From: Salicibibacter cibarius
Lineage (GTDB): Bacteria; Bacillota; Bacilli; Bacillales; Marinococcaceae
DNA: 64,000 bases
Direction of reading: 5' to 3'
Assembly: GCF_016495725.1 (NCBI RefSeq)
Contig: NZ_CP054705.1
Span: 186,001 to 250,000, forward strand
Shown here: positions 1-8,403 of the stretch, in pieces
Position numbering within the stretch: position 1 is the stretch's first letter
How the letters are laid out: every line of letters starts with the position of its first letter
Position numbers and translations under genes: made by a program
Notes under the pieces: model-generated
What the model was told of the DNA's origin: nothing
Databases searched by the model: none
What the model saw: only the letters and a program-made list of their open reading frames with translations

Positions 1-763
1 GCGGCCGCATTTTGCCCATGCGCCGCTAATTCTTAACGAAGACAGGCAAAAAATGAGCAAGCGGGAAGAATCGATTATGCAGTTTGTCGAGCAGTATCGG
101 GATTTCGGTTATTTGCCGGAAGGCCTTGTCAATTTCCTTGCATTGCTCGGATGGTCACCGGGCACGGAGGAAGAAAAATTTACCGTCGATGAACTGATTG
201 AAAAATTCTCCCTCGAGCGTGTGTCAAAAGCGCCGGCGGTGTTTGATAAAGACAAACTAGCGTGGATGAACAACCAATACATGAAAGAAGCGGATTCTGA
301 CCGATTGACGGCGCTTGTCATTCCCCATTTGCAAGAGGAAGGCTTAGTGGGATCATCCTATACGGAAGAGGACCGGGACTGGTTGAAGAAACTTGTAGAG
401 ATTTATCAAGAACAAATGCATTACGCTGAAGAGTTTGTTTCATTAGCCTCCCTATTTTTCCAATCATCGATTGATTACGAGACAGATGCTTTAGATGTGC
501 TAAACGAGGCCCATGTTCCCGAGGTAATGACAACGTTGTCTGCACAGTTGGACCAAGTCGAAGCCTTTGAAGCGCCGGAGATAAAAAAAGCAGTCAAAGC
601 GACGCAAAAGGAAACCGGCTATAAAGGAAAAAAATTATTCATGCCGATTCGCGCGGCTGTTACCGGCCGAACACACGGGCCGGAATTGCCGAAAGCCATT
701 GAACTACTCGGAAAGGAAACTGTACAGGCAAGATTAGCCGACGCGTCGCATATACAACAATAA
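1..763 (+). CDS. gltX: glutamyl-tRNA synthetase, C-terminal part (5' end outside window)
   Basis: The reading frame is open from base 2 and ends at 763, giving the last 253 residues of a class I aminoacyl-tRNA synthetase that charges tRNA with glutamate in the cytosol. The first codons read [14 protein letters not shown], so the KMSKR ATP-binding loop lies at about bases 50-64. The catalytic HIGH motif and Rossmann fold are outside the window. The rest is the helical anticodon-binding domain, ending in the typical ...[21 protein letters not shown] segment. An ATG at base 53 is only the Met inside KMSKR, not a start. As in Bacillus subtilis, it is followed by cysE-cysS, separated here by a T-box leader. 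Confidence 0.97.
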   Translation, partial: RPHFAHAPLILNEDRQKMSKREESIMQFVEQYRDFGYLPEGLVNFLALLGWSPGTEEEKFTVDELIEKFSLERVSKAPAVFDKDKLAWMNNQYMKEADSDRLTALVIPHLQEEGLVGSSYTEEDRDWLKKLVEIYQEQMHYAEEFVSLASLFFQSSIDYETDALDVLNEAHVPEVMTTLSAQLDQVEAFEAPEIKKAVKATQKETGYKGKKLFMPIRAAVTGRTHGPELPKAIELLGKETVQARLADASHIQQ

Positions 764-777
764 AGTGAAACCGAACG

Positions 778-1000
778 TTGACAAGGAAGAGTAATCGATT
801 GTGTTTCTTTCCAGAGACGGCTACAGAGCTGGGAGTAGCCGAAGAAGCCATCGGTGAATGCCCCTTGGAGTCTTTCGTTGAAAATCTAAGTAGGCGAAAG
901 CGGCTCGCGGCCGTTAAACCGTATGAGGGGAGCCTTTTTGGCTCTAACAGGGTGGAACCGCGTGAAAAGCGTCTCTGTGCGTTAGGCACAGAGTTTTTTT
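778..1000 (+). ncRNA. T-box riboswitch leader, probably tRNA-Cys specific, upstream of cysE
   Basis: The T-box core AGGGTGGAACCGCG is at 949-962. It is followed by a terminator with stem CTCTGTGC (973-980) and GCACAGAG (986-993) and a T run at 994-1000. The residue after TGG in the core is A. It would pair with a U discriminator base, which is typical of tRNA-Cys (family knowledge). A TGC triplet at 859-861 is a plausible cysteine specifier, but the stem I fold was not computed. Uncharged tRNA-Cys would favour the antiterminator and let transcription continue into cysE-cysS. The exact 5' boundary is uncertain. This RNA fills the whole gltX-cysE gap. Confidence 0.9.
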
Positions 1001-1072
1001 ATTGGCAGAATTTTTTCCGGCGGAAAAGAATCGTCGGTTGAAACAATCATTCATAAGGGGTGAGGGGGAACT

Positions 1073-1720
1073 ATGTGGCGAACATTAAAGCGTGACATTG
1101 ATGTTGTTTTTTTGCGTGATCCGGCGGCAAGAAACCGTCTTGAAGTTATATTGACGTACGCTGGCGTTCATGCGGTTTGGAGTCACCGCATCGCCCATTG
1201 GTTTTATAAAAAACGCCGATATCTTATCGCTCGGATAATCTCGCAAATCAGCCGTTTTTTTACCGGGATCGAAATCCATCCGGGAGCGGTTATCGGGGAA
1301 CGATTGTTTATTGACCATGGCATGGGGGTCGTTATCGGAGAAACGTGTGAAATCGGCAACGATGTTACGATTTACCAAGGCGTGACCTTGGGAGGGACAG
1401 GGAAAGAACAAGGGAAACGGCATCCGACGGTTGAAGATCATGTACTATTTGCGACGGGCGCGAAAGTATTAGGGTCGATGCGGATCGGGCATCATTCCAA
1501 TATCGGCGGTGGAGCCGTTGTTCTTAATGAAGTGCCGCCCAATTCTACTGTTGTCGGTGTCCCGGGGCGTGTCGTTGTGCAGGATGGTGTGAAGGTAAAT
1601 CAGGACTTGCAGCACCATTTACTGCCTGATCCCGAGGATGATCGCTTTACGGCCTTGGAAAAAGAAGTGGAACGGTTACGTTTGGAATTGAAAGAGCTTA
1701 GGAAGAAAGAACAGGAGTGA
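1073..1720 (+). CDS. cysE: serine O-acetyltransferase
   Basis: The 215-residue protein transfers acetyl from acetyl-CoA to L-serine, making O-acetylserine for cysteine synthesis. An N-terminal helical domain (about residues 1-60) is followed by a left-handed beta-helix of hexapeptide repeats (about 65-170: [31 protein letters not shown]). It contains the [16 protein letters not shown] active-site segment. The C-terminus is a charged coiled tail ([17 protein letters not shown]). A GGGGTGAGGGGG ribosome site precedes ATG 1073. It sits directly downstream of the T-box and 7 bp upstream of cysS, so both are likely co-induced when tRNA-Cys is uncharged. Confidence 0.96.
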   Translation: MWRTLKRDIDVVFLRDPAARNRLEVILTYAGVHAVWSHRIAHWFYKKRRYLIARIISQISRFFTGIEIHPGAVIGERLFIDHGMGVVIGETCEIGNDVTIYQGVTLGGTGKEQGKRHPTVEDHVLFATGAKVLGSMRIGHHSNIGGGAVVLNEVPPNSTVVGVPGRVVVQDGVKVNQDLQHHLLPDPEDDRFTALEKEVERLRLELKELRKKEQE

Positions 1721-1727
1721 AAGAACG

Positions 1728-3134
1728 ATGGCGGTACAAATGTACAACACGTTAACGAGGCAAAAAGAAACTTTTCAACCTCTTGAAGAGGGAAAGGTAA
1801 AGATGTATGTGTGCGGACCGACGGTTTATAATTATATTCACATCGGTAACGCCAGATCTTCGATTGTTTTTGACATGATCCGGCGCTATTTGATCTATCG
1901 CGGTTATGATGTACAGTATGTCACGAATTTTACCGATGTGGATGACAAAATTATTGATGCTGCCAAAGAAGCCGGTGAAGATGTTTTTGCCCTGGCCGAG
2001 CGGTTTATCCGCCAGTTCCATGAAGATACGTCGGCATTGGGGGTGAAACGGGCAGATATTCATCCGCGTGTAACGGAGACGATGACTGATATTATCACTT
2101 TCATCGAATCGCTCATTACTAAAGGCTACGCGTATGCATCCGATGGAGATGTTTATTTTAAAACGAAAGCTTTTCCCGATTATGGAAAGCTGTCGGGACA
2201 ATCCACCGACGACCTTCAAGCGGGTGCCCGTATCGAAATTGGCGAACAAAAACAGGACCCTTTGGATTTTGCATTGTGGAAAGCGGCAAAAGACGGGGAA
2301 GTGTCTTGGGACAGTCCTTGGGGCAAAGGGCGGCCCGGCTGGCACATCGAATGCTCGGCGATGGTAAAAAAATATTTGGGAGAGACGATTGACATTCATG
2401 CCGGCGGGCAAGATCTCATGTTTCCCCACCATGAAAATGAAGTAGCGCAATCGGAGTCTTTGCTGGAGGAGCCGATGGCAAATTATTGGCTTCATAACGG
2501 CTATCTTCAGATTGATAATGAAAAAATGTCCAAGTCGCTCGGAAATTTCGTGCTCGTCAACGATTTAGTTCAACAACACGATCCCGAAGCGATCCGCTTC
2601 TTTATTTTACAATCGCATTACCGGCACCCGCTTAATTTTAACGCTGAATTGGTGGAAGCCGCAGGAGCCGGGTTGGCGAGGATCCGCACGTTTGTGGAAA
2701 ATGTCCGGCACCGTTACCGGGCGAGTGCGGATTTTGCAGGGAACGAGCAGTGGTTAAAGAAGATTGCGGATTTTAAGGATCGTTTTATCAAGGAGATGGA
2801 CGACGATTTCCACACGGGAAATGCGATTACGGTTTTGTTTGATTTTGTAAAAGAGGGGAATCGCTATTTGCAAGACCCTCATACGTCCAAAGATGTATTG
2901 CAAAAAATGCTGGATGCATTTGCGGAGTGGGGAGACGTGCTAGGCATTTCTTTTTCCGTCGAAGAAGAGCTGTTGCCGGCTGATATCGAAAATTATATCG
3001 AACAACGAAAAGAAGCGCGGGCGCATAAAAATTTTCAGGAAGCCGACCGCATTCGGGATTTGTTAAAAGAGAAGGATATCGAGCTTGAAGACACCCCGCA
3101 AGGCACGCGTTGGAAACGAGTGTTGAAATCATGA
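1728..3134 (+). CDS. cysS: cysteinyl-tRNA synthetase
   Basis: A 468-residue class I synthetase that attaches cysteine to tRNA-Cys. HIGN is at residues 38-41 and KMSKS at 266-270. The expected zinc ligands are C29 (YVCGPTVYN), C209 (WHIECSAM) and H234 (FPHHENE). The DALR anticodon region is at the C-terminus ([18 protein letters not shown]). Length is normal for Bacilli. An AGGAGTG ribosome site lies just before ATG 1728. The stop codon overlaps the start of mrnC (ATGA), suggesting translational coupling. Confidence 0.97.
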   Translation: MAVQMYNTLTRQKETFQPLEEGKVKMYVCGPTVYNYIHIGNARSSIVFDMIRRYLIYRGYDVQYVTNFTDVDDKIIDAAKEAGEDVFALAERFIRQFHEDTSALGVKRADIHPRVTETMTDIITFIESLITKGYAYASDGDVYFKTKAFPDYGKLSGQSTDDLQAGARIEIGEQKQDPLDFALWKAAKDGEVSWDSPWGKGRPGWHIECSAMVKKYLGETIDIHAGGQDLMFPHHENEVAQSESLLEEPMANYWLHNGYLQIDNEKMSKSLGNFVLVNDLVQQHDPEAIRFFILQSHYRHPLNFNAELVEAAGAGLARIRTFVENVRHRYRASADFAGNEQWLKKIADFKDRFIKEMDDDFHTGNAITVLFDFVKEGNRYLQDPHTSKDVLQKMLDAFAEWGDVLGISFSVEEELLPADIENYIEQRKEARAHKNFQEADRIRDLLKEKDIELEDTPQGTRWKRVLKS

Positions 3135-3541
3135 GCGCCATTGATCCTGCGCAGCTAAATGGTTTGGCACTCGCGTATATCGGGGATGCTGTCTATGAGT
3201 TGTATACACGCACCCATTTTTTGCAGGCAGGGTATACGCGTGCTGGGCAGCTCCATCAGAAAACGACGTCTTACGTGAGCGCGAATGCACAAGCCAATCA
3301 TTTGCATCGTTGGTTGGAGAATCAACGGTTGAACGCGGATGAAGAGATTATCGTCCGCCGCGGCCGCAACGCAAAATCGGGAAACGTCCCGAAAAATACC
3401 GATGCGTTTACGTATCGGTACAGTACCGGCTTTGAAGCTCTGATTGGTTATTTACACCTTTGCGGTCATCATGAACGGTTAAAGGAGTTGTTGTCGGAAA
3501 TGCCCGGCATTTGGGAGGATGAAAACGATGAACGAGAATGA
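3131..3541 (+). CDS. mrnC: Mini-ribonuclease III
   Basis: A 136-residue RNase III-like nuclease lacking the double-stranded RNA-binding domain. In Bacillus it matures 23S rRNA ends (family knowledge). The signature [16 protein letters not shown] near the N-terminus carries the catalytic acidic residues, followed by [15 protein letters not shown] place the start at ATG 3131, which overlaps the cysS stop by 4 bp. The in-frame ATG at 3110 would lie well inside cysS and adds no conserved sequence. It precedes rlmB, another 23S rRNA factor, with a 14-bp overlap. Confidence 0.93.
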   Translation: MSAIDPAQLNGLALAYIGDAVYELYTRTHFLQAGYTRAGQLHQKTTSYVSANAQANHLHRWLENQRLNADEEIIVRRGRNAKSGNVPKNTDAFTYRYSTGFEALIGYLHLCGHHERLKELLSEMPGIWEDENDERE

Positions 3542-4286
3542 GTGGTTAACCGGCCGCAACCCTGTGTTTGAGGCGCTTCATTCTTCTGCATCCGTTCAAA
3601 AAATTTGGGTGGCACAAGGGGTGAAGAAAGGGGCTATACAGGGATTGATTTCCAAAGCGAAAGAAAGAAACATTGTCATCACGTACGTGCCCCGAAAAAA
3701 AATAGATCAGCTGACCGGTGTTCAAAACCATCAAGGCATTGCAGCTTCGGTTTCGGCTTACGCCTATGCAGAGATGGACGCTTTGTTTGATCGCGCGGCG
3801 CAAAAAGGACAAGCACCTTTTTTTATTCTGTTGGACGGCATTGAGGATCCGCAAAATTTAGGGACTATATTGCGGAGCGCGGATGCAGCCGGCGCTGACG
3901 GTGTCATCATCCCCAAACATGGGGCGAGCGGCCTCACCGGCGCGGTAGCGAAAGTTTCATCGGGTGCGATTGAACATGTTCCGGTCGTAAAGGTGACAAA
4001 TCTCGTGCGAACGATGGAACGTTTGAAAAAAGAAGGGTTTTGGATGGTCGGAACGGATGCCCGTGCTGAAGCCGATTACCGTGAACTGGATGGGGATATG
4101 CCTGTTGTTTTGGTCATTGGCAGTGAAGGAAAAGGGATGAGTCGTCTCGTGAGAGAAGCCTGCGACTTTTTATATCGGATTCCGATGTCGGGCGAAGTTT
4201 CTTCTTTGAATGCTGCCGTGTCGTGTAGCCTCCTGATGTATGAAGTGCAGCGGAAACGCCATCCATTGGGAGGTGCAACGCGATGA
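3528..4286 (+). CDS. rlmB: 23S rRNA (guanosine-2'-O-)-methyltransferase RlmB-type (TrmH/SPOUT family)
   Basis: About 252 residues. The N-terminal SpoU substrate-binding domain starts WLTGRNPVFEAL. The C-terminal SPOUT knot carries the three family motifs: motif 1 LLDGIEDPQNLGTILRSADA, motif 2 VVLVIGSEGKGMS and motif 3 IPMSGEVSSLNAAVS. It is expected to methylate the ribose of a 23S peptidyl-transferase-loop guanosine (G2251, E. coli numbering). The GGGAGG site at 3513-3518 directly abuts an ATG at 3519 and is properly spaced (9 nt) from ATG 3528, so I use 3528. It overlaps rae1 by ATGA. Confidence 0.94.
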   Translation: MNENEWLTGRNPVFEALHSSASVQKIWVAQGVKKGAIQGLISKAKERNIVITYVPRKKIDQLTGVQNHQGIAASVSAYAYAEMDALFDRAAQKGQAPFFILLDGIEDPQNLGTILRSADAAGADGVIIPKHGASGLTGAVAKVSSGAIEHVPVVKVTNLVRTMERLKKEGFWMVGTDARAEADYRELDGDMPVVLVIGSEGKGMSRLVREACDFLYRIPMSGEVSSLNAAVSCSLLMYEVQRKRHPLGGATR

Positions 4287-4792
4287 AAGAAATCGTGCTT
4301 GTCGATGGCTATAACATCATCGGAGACTGGCCGGCATTGAAACATGTCAAGAAATATTCGCTCATAGAAGCGCGGGATTTACTCATTGGAAAAATGGCAG
4401 AGTATCAAGCGGTGACAGGGAGGCGAGTGATTATTGTTTTCGATGCCCATATGGTGCCTGGTACGGGGAGCAAAGATAAACACCACCGTGTAGAGGTTGT
4501 TTATACCCGCGAGCGGGAAACCGCAGATGAGCGTATTGAAAAGCTCGTAAGTAAACTGAAAAATGTCGAAACACAAGTATATGTCGCCACGTCGGATTAT
4601 GTGGAGCAATCGGTGACATTTGGAAGTGGCGCGCTTCGTACATCTGCCCGCGAGTTAAGAATACAAATGGATGATGTTGAACAACATGTCGCCGAACGGG
4701 TCTCGCGGGTGAAAAAAGTAAACGATTATGGGAATCGTGTCATATCTAAAGACGTCGCTGAATATTTTGAAAAGTGGCGTCGAAACAATTAA
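4283..4792 (+). CDS. rae1: NYN-domain ribosome-associated endoribonuclease (Rae1/YacP)
   Basis: A 169-residue member of the YacP family. In B. subtilis Rae1 cuts mRNA within the ribosomal A site (family knowledge). The PIN-like NYN fold is seen as IVLVDGYNIIGDWP at the start, VIIVFDAHMVPG, the acidic/arginine segment YTRERETADERIEKLV and YVATSDYVEQ. Length is normal. It is the last gene of the gltX-to-rae1 run; a strong promoter for sigH begins 8 bp after its stop codon. Confidence 0.92.
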   Translation: MKEIVLVDGYNIIGDWPALKHVKKYSLIEARDLLIGKMAEYQAVTGRRVIIVFDAHMVPGTGSKDKHHRVEVVYTRERETADERIEKLVSKLKNVETQVYVATSDYVEQSVTFGSGALRTSARELRIQMDDVEQHVAERVSRVKKVNDYGNRVISKDVAEYFEKWRRNN

Positions 4793-4799
4793 TAAGTGA

Positions 4800-4828
4800 T
4801 TGACTTGCCGTATTGTGCTCTTTATACT
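4800..4828 (+). promoter_or_regulatory. sigma-A type promoter for sigH
   Basis: TTGACT (4800-4805), a 17-bp spacer and TATACT (4823-4828). It lies just after rae1 and about 120 bp upstream of sigH. The leader in between contains GGCC...GGCC inverted repeats, but I recognise no known regulatory RNA there. Confidence 0.8.
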
Positions 4829-4946
4829 ACTAGATACAGAGACTTTCATAAAAGGAAAGATCCCGCGCAACTCCGGCCGGTCGATCACCATGGCCTGTGG
4901 CGCACGAACACCGGGATAAACGATACATAGAAGGCGAGGGCGAGGG

Positions 4947-5603
4947 ATGGTTGTGAATGTACACTTCATAGAGACGAAACAGCGATACGTTGAGGAGACA
5001 GAAGAAGAGCGGCTTATAAAAAAAGCACATCAGGGAGACTCCGCTGCGTTGGAGAAATTGATTCACAAGTACAAAAACTTTGTCCGTGTAAAATCCCGAT
5101 CTTATTTTCTTATGGGGGCTGATCACGAGGATATTGTACAAGAAGGGATGATTGGTCTCTTTAAGGCCATTCGTGATTTTAAGGGAAACAAGCGCTCCTC
5201 TTTTCGCGCTTTTGCGGAACTTTGCATCACGCGCCAAATTATTACCGCGGTCAAAGCCGCTACCCGTCAGAAACACTTTCCTTTAAATTCATATGTATCG
5301 TTGGACAAGCCCATTTATGATGAAGAATCGGAGCGCACGTTGATGGATGTGATTTGCGGCACCATTGTCACAAACCCTGAAGAAATGCTCATTAATCAAG
5401 AAGACTGGGAAGATGTTGATCATAAAATCACCGAATTATTAAGTGAATTGGAACAAAAAGTACTTCGCCTTTATTTGGACGGGCATTCCTATCAGGAAAT
5501 TTCTGTCGCTGCAGATGCACATGAAAAATCGATTGATAATGCATTGCAACGGGTAAAAAGGAAGCTTGAAAAATTTACGCGAAAAAAGAAAATTTTACTC
5601 TAA
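4947..5603 (+). CDS. sigH: RNA polymerase sigma-H factor (sporulation/transition state)
   Basis: A 218-residue sigma-70 family factor, the same length as B. subtilis SigH, which drives early sporulation and competence genes. Region 2 is highly conserved (FVRVKSRSYFLMGADHED, IVQEGMIGLFKAIRDFKG, ELCITRQIITAVKAATRQ). Region 4 is LLSELEQKVLRLYLDGHS with the helix-turn-helix SYQEISVAADAHEKSIDNAL. The divergent N-terminus makes the exact start uncertain: ATG 4947 follows GGCGAGGGCGAGGG, and a GTG lies at 4953. It is transcribed from the promoter at 4800 and ends at a hairpin terminator. Confidence 0.95.
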   Translation: MVVNVHFIETKQRYVEETEEERLIKKAHQGDSAALEKLIHKYKNFVRVKSRSYFLMGADHEDIVQEGMIGLFKAIRDFKGNKRSSFRAFAELCITRQIITAVKAATRQKHFPLNSYVSLDKPIYDEESERTLMDVICGTIVTNPEEMLINQEDWEDVDHKITELLSELEQKVLRLYLDGHSYQEISVAADAHEKSIDNALQRVKRKLEKFTRKKKILL

Positions 5604-5652
5604 AAAAAGACAGAATCTTCGACTGTTTTCGAGGATTTGCACACATCCAAAT

Positions 5653-5685
5653 GAGCGCGGGTCGTCGATTCGTGCTCTTGTTTTT
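5653..5685 (+). terminator. probable terminator after sigH
   Basis: GAGCGCG (5653-5659) pairs with CGTGCTC (5671-5677), followed by TTGTTTTT. It separates sigH from the secE-nusG unit. Confidence 0.6.
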
Positions 5686-5706
5686 CGATGAGCGAAATGC
5701 CTCTGA

Positions 5707-5735
5707 TTGACACTGGGGGCCTGCTATGGTACAGT
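5707..5735 (+). promoter_or_regulatory. sigma-A type promoter for secE-nusG
   Basis: TTGACA (5707-5712), 17-bp spacer, TACAGT (5730-5735). It is the only good promoter in the 360-bp sigH-secE gap. No rpmG (L33) gene, which occupies this place in B. subtilis, can be found in the gap. Confidence 0.75.
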
Positions 5736-5799
5736 TTATGGCATGATTTGCAGCTAACCGGGATTCAATACTTATACAAATAGAAAGACTTGAGTTGAA

Positions 5800-5827
5800 A
5801 ACAGACCGGGAGCGGTTGTTTTTTTAT
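5800..5827 (+). terminator. possible attenuator hairpin in the secE leader
   Basis: AACAGACCG (5800-5808) can pair, with a one-base bulge, with CGGTTGTT (5813-5820), followed by a run of seven T. It lies downstream of the 5707 promoter and upstream of secE, so it could act as an attenuator. The stem is short. Confidence 0.4.
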
Positions 5828-5846
5828 GTTTGCAGGTAAGAAAGTA

Positions 5847-5923
5847 TAAACCAACTTACTTACCTGCATAAGTGCAACTAAGGTTTTCGCCATACAAGCT
5901 TGGCGAAAAGCCAAGCTTTCTAA
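5847..5923 (+). repeat. dispersed 77-bp palindromic repeat, copy 1
   Basis: This stretch is close to identical to 22527-22603: both contain ACATAAGTGCAACTAAGG-like sequence followed by a hairpin whose arms are GGTTTTCGCCA and TGGCGAAAAGCC. In this copy a second perfect inverted repeat, AAGCTTGGC-GAAAA-GCCAAGCTT, is possible. It lies immediately upstream of secE and supplies the GTG at 5872 that could be mistaken for the secE start. Confidence 0.8.
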
Positions 5924-5964
5924 TAAAGATTTTTTCGAGGCCAATAACAGGGGAGGGGCTCGTA

Positions 5965-6150
5965 ATTATTAAAAATAGTGTCAAGTTCCTGCGTGAAGTA
6001 GGAAAAGAAATGAAACGTGTCACTTGGCCAACACCGGGAGAACTTTTCAAGTATACGCGAACGGTGGTGGTTACACTCATCTTTATTACGATTTTTTTCG
6101 CGCTTGTAGACTCTGGGCTGTCTTATCTCGTGGAAACATTCCTCGCTTAA
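5965..6150 (+). CDS. secE: preprotein translocase subunit SecE
   Basis: A small single-span membrane protein of the SecYEG channel. The conserved amphipathic helix is [16 protein letters not shown], followed by one membrane segment (about [20 protein letters not shown]). The homologous part begins at [16 protein letters not shown], which lines up with the start of the about 60-residue Bacillus proteins. There is no ATG, GTG or TTG there. A strong GGGGAGGGG site (5950-5958) sits 6-9 nt before two ATT codons (5965, 5968), so I propose an ATT start. The alternative GTG at 5872 has no ribosome site and lies inside a repeat. nusG follows. Confidence 0.85.
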   Translation: MIKNSVKFLREVGKEMKRVTWPTPGELFKYTRTVVVTLIFITIFFALVDSGLSYLVETFLA

Positions 6151-6223
6151 GAGATGGGATGATCGAGTAAGGAAGCTAATTTGCGGAAGGAGGAAAGGGA
6201 TCAATCAACCGGTCCGTTCAATT

Positions 6224-6757
6224 ATGGAGAAAAACTGGTATGTGGTCCACACGTATTCCGGGTATGAAAACAGGGTGAAAATTAACCTGGAAAAGCGGGT
6301 GGCGTCCATGGAGATGTTGGACAAGATCTTCAGGGTGCTTGTCCCGATGGATGAAGAGAAGGAAACGAAAGACGGAAAGACGAAGACCGTCAGCAAAAAA
6401 ACATTTCCCGGATACGTTATCGTGGAAATGATTATGACCGATGATTCTTGGTATGTGGTACGAAACACTCCGGGTGTCACCGGTTTTGTCGGTTCACCCG
6501 GAGCAGGTTCAAAACCCAACGCGCTTTTACCGGACGAAGTGGACGACATTTTGCAGAAAATGGGTGAAGATGTACCAAAAGCGGAAATTGACGTTCAATT
6601 GAAAGAGTCGGTAAAAGTGAAAGATGGTCCGTTCACTGATTTTACGGGCACTGTAGAAGAAATTAATGGGGAACAACAAAAGCTCAAAGTACACGTCAAT
6701 ATGTTCGGTCGGGAAACGCCTGTAGAGCTTGATTTTAATCAAGTAGAAAAAGTATAA
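6224..6757 (+). CDS. nusG: transcription termination/antitermination factor NusG
   Basis: A 177-residue protein with the NGN domain ([49 protein letters not shown]) and a C-terminal KOW domain ([20 protein letters not shown]). It binds RNA polymerase and modulates pausing and termination. ATG 6224 matches the start of Bacillus NusG, but the only strong Shine-Dalgarno (AAGGAGG, 6187-6193) is about 30 nt upstream. It is well spaced (6 nt) from an in-frame ATC at 6200, so the start needs checking. Co-transcribed with secE. Confidence 0.95.
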   Translation: MEKNWYVVHTYSGYENRVKINLEKRVASMEMLDKIFRVLVPMDEEKETKDGKTKTVSKKTFPGYVIVEMIMTDDSWYVVRNTPGVTGFVGSPGAGSKPNALLPDEVDDILQKMGEDVPKAEIDVQLKESVKVKDGPFTDFTGTVEEINGEQQKLKVHVNMFGRETPVELDFNQVEKV

Positions 6758-6876
6758 CCGTAAGAGGGAAAAGACAAGATGGATGTGATCTTCTTGCCTG
6801 CATAATTAAAAATGCTTGCGGTTTATCTTTTTAGATGATACGATTTATTTTGTTTGCTTCGATTAAGAAGTGATAA

Positions 6877-6906
6877 GTGGGAGGGCAGCTGTGCCCGAAA
6901 CACCAC
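6877..6906 (+). promoter_or_regulatory. candidate L1-binding site in the rplK leader
   Basis: GTGGGAGGG (6877-6885) and ACCAC (6902-6906) bracket a short hairpin just before the rplK ribosome site. The same GTGGGAGG...ACCAC pattern recurs before rplA at 7403-7428. Ribosomal protein L1 represses L11-L1 mRNAs in many bacteria by binding a mimic of its 23S site (family knowledge); assigning it here is inference. Confidence 0.45.
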
Positions 6907-6931
6907 AATACGAATGAAGGAGGTGTGTCGC

Positions 6932-7357
6932 GTGGCTAGAAAGGTAGAGAAAGTAGTTAAACTTCAAATTCCTGCAGGAAAAGCCAACCCGGCACCGCCA
7001 GTCGGTCCTGCACTCGGTCAGGCTGGGATCAATATCATGGGTTTTTGTAAAGAATTCAATGCTCGCACCCAAGAGCAGGCAGGGACGGTTATCCCTGTAG
7101 AGATTAGCGTTTATGAAGATCGCTCCTTTACATTTATCACAAAAACGCCGCCGGCTCCGGTTTTGCTAAAAGAAGCCGCAGGTGTAAAAGGCGGATCCGG
7201 TGAACCGCATAAGACGAAAGTCGGCAGTGTGAGCGCCGATAAAGTTCGCGAAATTGCGGAAGCGAAAATGGAAGATCTTAATGCCGAAAGTGCAGAAGCA
7301 GCCATCCGTATGATTGAAGGCACTGCGCGTAGCATGGGCATCACGATTGAAGGATAG
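6932..7357 (+). CDS. rplK: 50S ribosomal protein L11
   Basis: A 141-residue protein of the GTPase-associated centre, which contacts 23S helices 43/44 and elongation factors. It begins with the typical [19 protein letters not shown] and contains the proline-rich linker [17 protein letters not shown] chose GTG 6932, 8 nt after AAGGAGGT. The upstream in-frame ATG at 6854 would add 26 unconserved residues. First gene of the L11-L1 pair. Confidence 0.96.
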   Translation: MARKVEKVVKLQIPAGKANPAPPVGPALGQAGINIMGFCKEFNARTQEQAGTVIPVEISVYEDRSFTFITKTPPAPVLLKEAAGVKGGSGEPHKTKVGSVSADKVREIAEAKMEDLNAESAEAAIRMIEGTARSMGITIEG

Positions 7358-7402
7358 ATCATATTCCGGATTTGACAAAACCGGTGTATGGTATGGTTCT
7401 AC

Positions 7403-7428
7403 GTGGGAGGTAAAACCGTTAATACCAC
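7403..7428 (+). promoter_or_regulatory. candidate L1 autoregulatory site before rplA
   Basis: GTGGGAGG (7403-7410) and ACCAC (7424-7428) lie within a larger inverted repeat GGTAT...ATACC in the 91-bp rplK-rplA gap. This is the second occurrence of the motif found before rplK. Inferred to let L1 repress its own translation. Confidence 0.45.
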
Positions 7429-7448
7429 AATAGAGGAGTTGAAATGAA

Positions 7449-8147
7449 ATGCCTAAAAAACAAGGGAAAAAATTTATAGATGCACAAAAACAAGTGGATA
7501 CGTCACGCAACTACACATCCGTCGAGGCATTGGAGCTCGTGCAAAAAGTAGCTCCAGCGAATTTTGATGAGACGGTAGAAGTTGCGGTTCGTCTCGGTGT
7601 TGATCCGCGTAAAGCCGATCAACAAATCCGCGGTGCCGTTGTTCTCCCTCACGGAACAGGGAAAACAAAGCGTGTACTCGTATTTGCAAAAGGCGAAAAA
7701 GCAAAAGAAGCTGAGGAAGCCGGCGCCGATATTGTCGGCGAGGAAGAGCTTGTCAATCGTATTCAACAAGGTTGGTTGGATTTTGATGTCGTTGTGGCGA
7801 CACCCGATATGATGGCTCAGGTTGGTAAACTCGGACGCGTGCTTGGTCCCCGCGGCTTAATGCCGAACCCGAAAACAGGGACGGTAACGATGGATATCGC
7901 TCAAGCGGTGAACGAAATTAAAGCAGGTAAAGTCGAGTACCGTGTGGAGAAAGCAGGAAATGTGCATGTGCCGATCGGAAAAGTGTCTTTCGATGCGCAG
8001 CAGTTGAACGAGAATCTTAATACGGTCATCGACACGCTTGCAAAGGCAAAACCATCTGCCGCCAAAGGCGTCTATATGCGAAATATCTCGGTCGCTTCTT
8101 CCATGGGACCGGGTGTAAAGGTAACGACAAGCGGAATTAGTGTTTGA
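7449..8147 (+). CDS. rplA: 50S ribosomal protein L1
   Basis: A 232-residue two-domain protein of the L1 stalk, which moves deacylated tRNA out of the E site and can act as a translational repressor. The conserved segments [19 protein letters not shown] and the C-terminal TTSGISV are present. Length is normal. A GAGGAG site precedes ATG 7449. The -35 box of the rplJ promoter overlaps its stop codon. Confidence 0.96.
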   Translation: MPKKQGKKFIDAQKQVDTSRNYTSVEALELVQKVAPANFDETVEVAVRLGVDPRKADQQIRGAVVLPHGTGKTKRVLVFAKGEKAKEAEEAGADIVGEEELVNRIQQGWLDFDVVVATPDMMAQVGKLGRVLGPRGLMPNPKTGTVTMDIAQAVNEIKAGKVEYRVEKAGNVHVPIGKVSFDAQQLNENLNTVIDTLAKAKPSAAKGVYMRNISVASSMGPGVKVTTSGISV

Positions 8148-8172
8148 CACTCGCTTTTGTCTTGCCTATAAT
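8144..8172 (+). promoter_or_regulatory. consensus promoter for rplJ-rplL
   Basis: TTGACA (8144-8149), 17-bp spacer and TATAAT (8167-8172): both hexamers are perfect consensus. The -35 hexamer overlaps the last codon and stop of rplA. Confidence 0.92.
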
Positions 8173-8189
8173 CAACATTGGCAAACGAA

Positions 8190-8350
8190 AATCGTATCAA
8201 CCGTAGACAGCAGGTGCGCGTTTTGTGCTTAATGTCCTGCCGAGGTTTATTTCACATCATAGCGGACAATCCGGTTTGGGCTGTTCAAATGAGGAGAAGA
8301 CCTTTTTATGTCTACGTAAAACGCGGTGTAAAGAGGTCTTTTTTATGTTC
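8190..8350 (+). ncRNA. L10 ribosomal protein leader
   Basis: The leader between the promoter and rplJ contains the features I know from the Firmicute L10 leader (AGACAGCAGGTGC, TGTCCTGCCGAGGT) and ends in a hairpin AGACCT (8298-8303)/AGGTCT (8334-8339) followed by TTTTTT. L10-(L12)4 binding is expected to control read-through into rplJL. The 256-bp rplA-rplJ gap holds nothing else. Confidence 0.85.
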
Positions 8351-8403
8351 CAAAGACGCTCAAACCCGTTCTGCGTTAGTGATTAAATAGAGTAGGGGGT
8401 GGA

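Noticed and set aside
778-1041. 87-codon open frame in the gltX-cysE gap
   Set aside because: It runs through the T-box core and terminator, so it is a chance frame in a structured RNA.
5872-6150. secE starting at GTG 5872 with 92 residues
   Set aside because: The first 31 residues are encoded by a dispersed repeat, there is no ribosome site, and SecE homologs begin near 5965. Kept as an alternative only.
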